Virus record (IMG/VR): IMGVR_UViG_3300010368_000046
Location: 1 to 33,846 of that record
Source of the DNA: a virus
Reading direction: 5' to 3' (one strand)
DNA length: 33,846 nucleotides
The notes beneath the pieces were generated by a model that saw nothing but the letters and a program-made list of their open reading frames with translations, did no database searches and was not told where the DNA came from. The position numbers and the translations under genes were made by a program. Below, one piece after another: positions 28,364 through 33,846 of this stretch (position 1 is its first letter; every line of letters starts with the position of its first letter).

Positions 28364-29593
28364 ATGGCAGGACAGTCCTTACTGACTTTTGCGTCAGAGG
28401 CTATTAAGCTGGTTTATGGTGACCTACACGAGCAGTTGCGCGACAAGAACCCTGCGCTTCAGCTTATTGAGGCATCATCTTCCAACATCACCCGTAACGG
28501 CAAAGAGGTAATCTTTGACACTCACATCGGACGTAACCAAGGTATTGGTGCACGTGGCGTTCGTGAGAAGCTACCAACCGCCGGAGCACAGAAGTACAAG
28601 CAGGCTCACCTTTACCTAACCAACCTATACGGTTCAATTGAGGTAGACGGTCAGCTATTCGAGCAGGCAGCTGAAGACTACCAGGCTTTCATCAACGTTG
28701 TTGACATGGAAATCACTGGCCTAAAGCGCGACCTTGCAGTCGACCTAAACCGTCAGGTGTACGGCAACGGAACTGGATCACTTGCAGTTATCGTTTCCCA
28801 GCCATCTGCCACCACGCTAGAAGTTGACTCAACTCACTTCTTGCAGGTAGGTATGACCGTTGACGTTGCTGACCCAACATCTGGTGTTAAGCAGCAGTCA
28901 GGCGCAGCTTCAACGATCGAGATCACTGCGATCAACGAGGCAACCAAGGTGATCACCGTTACCGGAACTCTAGGTACCTTCACCACTGACATTAACGTTG
29001 GCGACATCGTCATTCGTTCTTCCAACGGAGTGAACAACTTCGGCAAGGAATGGACAGGATTGGCAGCTATCGTTAGCTCAACCGGTGTTCTTCACGAGAT
29101 CGACCCAGCTACTAACCCAGTGTGGTCAGCAACTGAGAAGGTTCTTGGATCTGTAGGAACCCCAGGCACTCTAACCGAGCTTGACCTAATCAACCTCGTG
29201 CAGAGCGTTGACAAGCAGGGTGGAGATGTCGACGTCATGCTAGCAAGCCCAGGTGTGTTCAACGCATACTGGAACCTACTACAGGGCCTACGTCAGTTCA
29301 CCAACGGTGCTACCCTAACCGGTGGACAGCGTGCATTCAGCTTCGACGCATTGGGCAAGCCAATCAAGTTCGTATCTGACTACGCTGCTCCAAAGGGCAC
29401 CCTCTACGCTCTATCGAGCAAGGAGCTTGTGGTTAACCGCAAGAAGGACTGGTCATGGATGGACCGTGACGGTTCAATGTGGTCACGTGTCGCTGACACT
29501 GACGCATACGAAGCTCGCTACTACCAGTACAGCCAGCTAGGAACTTACCGCAGAAATGCACACGCGGTAATGTCCAACATCGCTGAGCTCTAA
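28364..29593 (+). CDS. Major capsid protein
   Basis: This 409-residue protein is placed between scaffold and head-tail genes and starts after its own terminator and promoter region, as highly expressed coat genes do. The N-terminus (MAGQSLLTFASEAIKLVYGD) and the helical HL-YLTNLYGSIEVDG stretch match HK97-fold coats. Residues about 145-225 (LEVDSTHFLQVGMTVDV and GTFTTDINVGDIVIRS) form an inserted beta domain seen in several coat families with an extra surface domain. The C-terminus (YQYSQLGTYRRNAHAVMSN) is the expected beta/A-domain end. It is followed by a terminator. Confidence 0.9.
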   Translation: MAGQSLLTFASEAIKLVYGDLHEQLRDKNPALQLIEASSSNITRNGKEVIFDTHIGRNQGIGARGVREKLPTAGAQKYKQAHLYLTNLYGSIEVDGQLFEQAAEDYQAFINVVDMEITGLKRDLAVDLNRQVYGNGTGSLAVIVSQPSATTLEVDSTHFLQVGMTVDVADPTSGVKQQSGAASTIEITAINEATKVITVTGTLGTFTTDINVGDIVIRSSNGVNNFGKEWTGLAAIVSSTGVLHEIDPATNPVWSATEKVLGSVGTPGTLTELDLINLVQSVDKQGGDVDVMLASPGVFNAYWNLLQGLRQFTNGATLTGGQRAFSFDALGKPIKFVSDYAAPKGTLYALSSKELVVNRKKDWSWMDRDGSMWSRVADTDAYEARYYQYSQLGTYRRNAHAVMSNIAEL

Positions 29594-29608
29594 ATAGCGG
29601 AATAAACG

Positions 29609-29653
29609 CCCAGTGGCGCAGGTATCGTCTCGCCTGCGCCACTGGGTTTTTTT
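29609..29653 (+). terminator. Strong rho-independent terminator after coat gene
   Basis: A perfect 14-bp stem forms: CCCAGTGGCGCAGG (29609-29622) pairs with CCTGCGCCACTGGG (29633-29646) across a 10-base loop, followed by seven Ts. It isolates the high coat transcript from the downstream head-tail genes. Confidence 0.93.
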
Positions 29654-29668
29654 CGTTAGGATATATAC

Positions 29669-30097
29669 ATGATTGAATTTGACAAAATTGATGGACTGTA
29701 CAGTTCTTCTCACCGCCGTATTGCTGAAATTATCAATGACGTATTCCCTAGCGTGCGCTTAATGCGCCTTGATGCCCTGCACCCTAGCTTTGACCCACAA
29801 CGCCCTTTTGCGCTGGTTGATGAGCCAAAGCTAATTGGCCGAGACCTGCCTTCTTATGTGATTAGGACGGTCCGGGAGAGCGAGATCGACGCTCGCTTGT
29901 TGGCCGAACTACTTGAGAACAACACCCACGATCCAAACTCCACAGTAAACCGACTCGAACTCTTAGGTATGGCTGAGGCTGCCATAAAAGCCAAAGCTGA
30001 GGTAGAATGGATGGAGGAGAGGCGAGACGTCATGAAGTCAATCATGAAGTCCAATAAGAACACCTATAAGCATGACGGACATACACTAAGGAAGTAA
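29669..30097 (+). CDS. Head-region protein of unknown function
   Basis: This is a 142-residue protein with an N-terminal alpha/beta part (IAEIINDVFPSVRLMRLDAL, then PKLIGRDLPSYVIRTVRESE) and a helical C-terminal half with a Lys-rich tail. The start ATG has AGGA seven bases upstream. It overlaps the next gene as TAATG. Phages of this type usually place one small decoration or head-completion protein here, so that is the likely role. No domain is recognised. Its own terminator-isolated start suggests it begins a new transcript unit. Confidence 0.78.
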   Translation: MIEFDKIDGLYSSSHRRIAEIINDVFPSVRLMRLDALHPSFDPQRPFALVDEPKLIGRDLPSYVIRTVRESEIDARLLAELLENNTHDPNSTVNRLELLGMAEAAIKAKAEVEWMEERRDVMKSIMKSNKNTYKHDGHTLRK

Positions 30098-30768
30098 TGC
30101 CAGCCGAATCCTTTACATACACAACATTCGATGTTTACGAGCGCGTTCGCTCGCTGTTCGGTGACACTTCGGGTGCCCAGATTACTGACCAGATGGTTCT
30201 CCGCTGGATCAACGACGGCCAGCAGGAGATTGTAAACAACAACCCTGTTCTTAAAAAGACTAAGTACTCTAACATTGTCGCAAATCAGTCGGAGTATACT
30301 TTCCCAACTGATGCAGTGCAGTACATTGAGGCCGTTTATGTAAACGGTCGCCCAGTCAGGTCAATGACCCCTCAGGGCTTCAGGGAGTTCATCCTTGCAG
30401 ATGACCCAACAAAGTCAGCCAATGGTCAATACCCAGATGTTTGGTACGAGCGAGCCGGCACACTTACTTTTTATCCAACCCCAGACACCTCGTTTACAAA
30501 CGGACTAAAGCTGGAGTACGTAGAGCAGCCAACCAAGAAGGTCATTATCAGCACCTCAGAGGTCCTCTCTGTACCTGATCGCTACCTAAATGAGCTAGTT
30601 AACTACGTAATGACCCAGGCCCTAGAGCTTGATGAAAACTACACAGGAGCAGAACTAAAGCGTTCTCAATTCCGGGAAGGGCTAGACCGACAGAGCTTGC
30701 GTGAGAACATCGTACAGATTGCCTCATACCCACAGGTTCTAGCTGACCCGGAAGACTATTATGTCTGA
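30097..30768 (+). CDS. Head-tail adaptor/connector protein
   Basis: This 223-residue protein matches the phage adaptor family (P22 gp4-like and its relatives): an N-terminal helical segment FDVYERVRSLFGDTSGAQIT, then MVLRWINDGQQEIVNNNP, a beta segment with QSEYTFPTDAVQYIEAVYVN, then a PDVWYERAGTLTFYPTPDTS stretch and a helical C-terminus (VNYVMTQALELDEN). It attaches to the portal ring to close the head. The gene is coupled upstream as TAATG and overlaps the nozzle-like gene by 8 bases. Confidence 0.82.
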   Translation: MPAESFTYTTFDVYERVRSLFGDTSGAQITDQMVLRWINDGQQEIVNNNPVLKKTKYSNIVANQSEYTFPTDAVQYIEAVYVNGRPVRSMTPQGFREFILADDPTKSANGQYPDVWYERAGTLTFYPTPDTSFTNGLKLEYVEQPTKKVIISTSEVLSVPDRYLNELVNYVMTQALELDENYTGAELKRSQFREGLDRQSLRENIVQIASYPQVLADPEDYYV

Positions 30769-32368
30769 GCTAATTAGGCAAAGAGCAGTAACGCTTAGCA
30801 ACTTTTCTGGTGGATTAAATAACTACTGGGACCCGTCGGCAATTTCCGACACGGAAGTTGCAAATTTAGTAAACATGGAGTTCAGCCCCAACGGCGCATT
30901 GATGTCCAGGCCTCCTATCGTGGACCGTGGGCTGGGCCACCCTTTAGGTGACTTGAGCGTAGAGGGCATCGACATACTTGGGTATTATTCTCCAGAAAAT
31001 GGCAAGGTGCACCTAATTGCATCAACGAGGGAAAAAACTTGGGCGATCGAAGTCCAGCAGTATGGGTTCGGTTCTTGGGTTGAGATCTGGGACTCATCAG
31101 CAACTGCATTCATCCAGTATGCAAACGAGGCTGTAATGTCAAAAGCTACAGCCGGCGGAGCCAGGTGGGACGGCACCACCACTACCGCAATCCCCCAAAT
31201 GCCAGCTCTCTTTACTCTTGTGCTGTTTAAAGAGCGCATGCTGGGCAGTGGGCTCCACGCCACCTCAAGTGAGACTGCGATCTACTGGAGTGACATTATC
31301 TCACTTGATCAGCCAGCAGGCGTCTACGAATGGAATGCAGACTCTTTTGTGTACGTAAACAGAGGCGATGGCCAGCCAATTACAAAACTTATTGCTGACT
31401 ATAACGGTCTTATCGTTTTTAAGCGTAACTCTACTTACAACTTTGTCTATGCGGGTCTCCCCGAAGAGGGAACAGTGTCTCTGGTCCAGGCGAACATTGG
31501 TGCCCACAACAAAAGAAGCGTCTCCGGCTACCGGAATGGCTCAGTAGTGCTGCATAACAGGACTCTATACAAATTCCAAAACAACGTGTACGAGGCAATT
31601 AACGCCCAGAAGGTGCGCTTTGATTACGACGAAGGTTTTGGAGAGCTTGACGTTCTATTTTCAGAATCTGTTTCCGTGGTGGGTGACAAGTGCCTAGTTT
31701 TTACTTCTGGCAACCTGTACTCGCTAAACCTCATTACTGGCACTTGGTCGAAGTGGGAAAGCACAACTAACCTTGCTTACGTTATGGAAGTGCCTAAAGC
31801 AAGGGGTTTTCAGTGGCGCTACCCTAGAGCCCTTGGCACGCCCGCCAAAAGTGCTACGACGGTATTTTTCTTGCAGGAATACCCTATTTCCGAATGGTAC
31901 GAAGAGGTCGGCGGAGTGGCAACCCTCACAGGGGGATCGGAGTCGTTTGAATGCGCTATGCGTACAAAGATTTACGACTTTGATACACCGTCAGAATGGA
32001 AGCGAATGTTCTGGTGGGCTGCTGACGTCTCCGCAAACAACGAAGTAAGAGGCATAGTTACGCCAATTGGAATACCTGAAGTCTCTCCTACCTGGGACAA
32101 AATGGACCAGTTTACTTGGGACCTGCTTGACGTCAGGCAATGGGACGACCTATTCAGTGGCTCCGTGTCCATCAGCACTACCCAGCAGATCTCAGGAACG
32201 CTTCCTAGTCGAGTTTCTTTGAAACTTGATGATGGCGTACGCTTCAGAAGGGCGTACTTTGAGTTATACTTGGACTGTGATGGTACGGCAGCAACTGCCC
32301 CCGCACAAATCTTTAGCTTGACACCAATGGTCGGGATAAAGGCCAAGATGACAAAGGACGTAGCTTAA
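30761..32368 (+). CDS. Tail nozzle-like protein (P22 gp10 / T7 gp12 type)
   Basis: This is a 535-residue protein. Its start RAVTLSNFSGGLNNYWDPSA and NLVNMEFSPNGALMSRP is the 'f.GGln...dp..i.d.ea..l.N....g.l..R.g' signature of the phage nozzle/stabilisation family. The remainder is beta-rich with repeated strands, as in a beta-propeller-like tail nozzle (for example VFKRNSTYNFVYAGLPEEGT). It is therefore the likely tail-tube closing protein of a short tail. Overlaps: 8 bases with the adaptor and TAATG with the next gene. The call is by pattern. Confidence 0.72.
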   Translation: MSELIRQRAVTLSNFSGGLNNYWDPSAISDTEVANLVNMEFSPNGALMSRPPIVDRGLGHPLGDLSVEGIDILGYYSPENGKVHLIASTREKTWAIEVQQYGFGSWVEIWDSSATAFIQYANEAVMSKATAGGARWDGTTTTAIPQMPALFTLVLFKERMLGSGLHATSSETAIYWSDIISLDQPAGVYEWNADSFVYVNRGDGQPITKLIADYNGLIVFKRNSTYNFVYAGLPEEGTVSLVQANIGAHNKRSVSGYRNGSVVLHNRTLYKFQNNVYEAINAQKVRFDYDEGFGELDVLFSESVSVVGDKCLVFTSGNLYSLNLITGTWSKWESTTNLAYVMEVPKARGFQWRYPRALGTPAKSATTVFFLQEYPISEWYEEVGGVATLTGGSESFECAMRTKIYDFDTPSEWKRMFWWAADVSANNEVRGIVTPIGIPEVSPTWDKMDQFTWDLLDVRQWDDLFSGSVSISTTQQISGTLPSRVSLKLDDGVRFRRAYFELYLDCDGTAATAPAQIFSLTPMVGIKAKMTKDVA

Positions 32369-32586
32369 TGGCCATAAACTACGGAACCCCAGGGTTCAAT
32401 CCGTACGCTGCTGGTGCCAAGATTTATGGCGGTAGCAGGTATAACCCTACCATGGGCCCTGTCGACAAGGCTGGCTACAAAGAACGAGACCGCTTGCGCC
32501 AAGTAAGACGCAACGCAATTAACGCACGCTTGAAGTCTCAGACAAAGGGCGCTTACGGAAGTTCAGATGTAGGACGGTACATGTAA
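32368..32586 (+). CDS. Small structural-region protein of unknown function
   Basis: This is a 72-residue basic protein rich in Gly, Tyr and Arg (MAINYGTPGFNPYAAGAKIY), coupled upstream and downstream by TAATG overlaps. It has a single Asp-Lys-Ala tripeptide (GPVDKAGY), which looks like a lipoyl-domain motif only by chance, since the rest is not a lipoyl fold. It probably belongs to the tail or internal virion. The opening is similar to the next gene (MAITYGASGMPSYITGY), suggesting an old duplication of the start region. Confidence 0.72.
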   Translation: MAINYGTPGFNPYAAGAKIYGGSRYNPTMGPVDKAGYKERDRLRQVRRNAINARLKSQTKGAYGSSDVGRYM

Positions 32587-33674
32587 TGGCAATAACTTAC
32601 GGCGCATCAGGAATGCCTAGTTATATTACTGGCTACAAAAAGCCAACTGTAAGCAATGCTGCAGGCTCAGATAACAGGTTTAAAGCAATAAAACCAAGCC
32701 CTGCAGTTGTAGCTCCAAACCCATGGGACACTGCAGTTACAAAAATCGGCTCTGGCAGTTCAAGCCGTGCTGCAGCAATTGCTGCTGGTGTAAATGCTGG
32801 AAATAGATCGTCAACTTCTGGATCTAACAGCACTCTATCTGTTTCAGGATCTGGCCTTACACCTGGAAGAACAACCTCTACTACTGGCATGTCAAGTAGG
32901 CCAGCTGCTCTTGCTGCTGGAGTTGACGGTGGCAATAGATCATCTACTTCTGGCAGTGGCAGCACCCTTAAGGTTTCAGGTTCAAATTTAGGGCCAGGAC
33001 AGACTTCTACTGGTGCTTTGGTTCCAGCTCCAGATCCTGGACCGGCTGCACCAGACTTAACTGCACCAGATCCTGCGCCAAGCGGTAATGGTGCCAGTGA
33101 ATCACCTGAGAGTTTTCCTGAGCCAGCACAGGCCGAAGCTGCTGGAATGAGCCCGGAAGAGTATCAGGCAATGCTTGACTCTGCAATCAATGCACTTCTT
33201 GACCCAGAATTTATTGGCTTCCAAGGCGACCGTGCTGAAGAGCTACGCAGGCTTCAGAACTACCGCAACCAGCTTTTCGGGTATACCACTGATGATGGTC
33301 GAGAGATGATTGGCTCTGTTGGCCGTCAGCAGCAAGCCGACTTGCTTGACAGGCGACGCCTAGCAGCTCAGCGAGCTACAGCAGGAATGCTTCAGGGCGG
33401 TGCTTATGCTGGGACTGAGCGTGGTCTTGGAACCATTCAAGAAGGTAACCAGGCTTACGCATTGCAAGAACTACAAAGGCCTTTCCTTGAGCAGACTCAA
33501 ACTGACAGACTAAATGAGTTTGGACTACTATTTGACCCTAGCAATAGGGTATTTAACCAGACTGACTGGATGATGCCTGATTGGGCACAAAACACATATG
33601 CTGGCCGAGAGGCAGGCTCAAGGGCTCGTAACCAAGCTCTCCAGCAACTACTAGCGCAAGGGATAACACTTTAA
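32586..33674 (+). CDS. Repeat-containing probable internal virion or tail protein
   Basis: This is a 362-residue protein. Residues about 55-135 hold two imperfect copies of a unit, first AAAIAAGVNAGNRSSTSGSN, then PAALAAGVDGGNRSSTSGSG, each followed by a TL-VSGS stretch. A Pro/Ala/Asp-rich linker comes next. The C-terminal 170 residues are helical (LLDPEFIGFQGDRAEELRRL, then QQQADLLDRRRLAAQRATAG) and resemble the extended coiled parts of phage ejection or internal core proteins. Placement after the nozzle supports a role in DNA ejection. No enzymatic motif is seen. It is coupled on both sides by TAATG. Confidence 0.72.
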   Translation: MAITYGASGMPSYITGYKKPTVSNAAGSDNRFKAIKPSPAVVAPNPWDTAVTKIGSGSSSRAAAIAAGVNAGNRSSTSGSNSTLSVSGSGLTPGRTTSTTGMSSRPAALAAGVDGGNRSSTSGSGSTLKVSGSNLGPGQTSTGALVPAPDPGPAAPDLTAPDPAPSGNGASESPESFPEPAQAEAAGMSPEEYQAMLDSAINALLDPEFIGFQGDRAEELRRLQNYRNQLFGYTTDDGREMIGSVGRQQQADLLDRRRLAAQRATAGMLQGGAYAGTERGLGTIQEGNQAYALQELQRPFLEQTQTDRLNEFGLLFDPSNRVFNQTDWMMPDWAQNTYAGREAGSRARNQALQQLLAQGITL

Positions 33675-33846
33675 TGGCTAACTGGTGGGATATATTTACT
33701 TCAAGTGGAAACAATGGCATGGCAAGCGTACAAGGCATGCCTCTTAAGGGGTCAGTTCCCGCAACAATGGCTAATGCGTATGGCTCTTACCGGGCCCCTG
33801 CCACCTCAATGGCTAATGCCAGGGGCGCCTACCAGGCTCCTGCGCA
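33674..33846 (+). CDS. Repeat-containing virion protein, partial (N-terminus only)
   Basis: The frame starts in a TAATG overlap and runs to the window edge (57 codons), MANWWDIFTSSGNNGMASVQ onward. It already contains a tandem unit: MANAYGSYRAPATS then MANARGAYQAPA. Similar repetitive N-termini are common in phage tail or internal virion proteins. The rest lies outside the window. Confidence 0.72.
   Translation, partial: MANWWDIFTSSGNNGMASVQGMPLKGSVPATMANAYGSYRAPATSMANARGAYQAPA

Noticed and set aside
32368-32586. DKA tripeptide that could be a lipoylation site for the LipB homologue (also one in the scaffold at 27334-28206).
   Set aside because: The surrounding residues do not form the lipoyl-domain beta hairpin (E-T-D-K-A in a Gly-flanked turn); a tripeptide occurs by chance.

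Overview
The window is one contiguous piece of a double-stranded DNA bacteriophage genome, probably from a phage of an actinobacterium. The host call rests on three things. There is a WhiB-type iron-sulfur regulator (9327-9632), a family essentially confined to actinobacteria and their phages. There is an actinophage-type OB-fold protein (11932-12564). At least three genes have a -10 box 6-7 bases before the start codon and no Shine-Dalgarno, which suggests leaderless mRNAs of the kind common in actinobacteria. Base composition is middling rather than GC-rich, so a low- to mid-GC aquatic actinobacterium is a better guess than a soil Streptomyces; this is inference. The P22-like portal, the adaptor and a nozzle-like protein point to a short-tailed (podovirus-like) virion. 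No integrase, tRNA, CRISPR array or insertion sequence was seen.

Layout. (1) 1-3620, minus strand: one tightly coupled operon reading leftward from a leaderless promoter. It encodes a small Cys-rich protein, a tandem helix-turn-helix regulator, a small acidic protein, a terminase-small-subunit-like protein, a short fibre protein, two membrane proteins of holin type, an M23 peptidase lysin, another small membrane protein and a gene cut by the window edge. (2) 3621-8640, plus strand: small accessory early genes, including an ArdA-like antirestriction protein, cut into units by strong terminators. The terminators are followed by a repeated intergenic box and ATG/CTG triplet runs. (3) 8648-15718, plus strand: nucleic-acid metabolism. 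This holds a YqaJ-C-terminus-like coiled-coil protein, two Cys-rich mini-proteins, WhiB, an SNF2-type helicase, a Cas4/RecB-like nuclease, an ssDNA-binding-like protein, a D5-type primase-helicase and an HNH-like protein. (4) 15696-22542, minus strand: a host-recognition island with a collagen-like fibre, a seven-repeat beta-propeller fibre, a glycine-rich fibre and small tail proteins. It also holds an apparently intact LipB (octanoyltransferase), a small HTH protein and a metallophosphoesterase. (5) 22566-33846, plus strand: a Holliday-junction-resolvase-like nuclease, large terminase, an out-of-frame overlapping gene pair, portal, scaffold, major capsid protein, connector and tail genes, running off the right edge.

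How it fits together. Regulator and accessory genes are fired from divergent promoters near 3630-3780. The replication and recombination block uses primase-helicase, helicase, nuclease and ssDNA-binding-like proteins. The late block packages DNA with a large terminase whose likely small subunit is encoded 20 kb away on the other strand. A 10-base element, GTGTCTACTA, recurs at the promoter of the regulator operon and at an early promoter, with a near match before the capsid gene; it is a candidate shared operator. The most surprising item is the LipB homologue inside the tail-fibre operon. It is full length and keeps both catalytic residues. Candidate roles are host metabolic manipulation, fatty-acylation of a virion protein, or an exapted fold.
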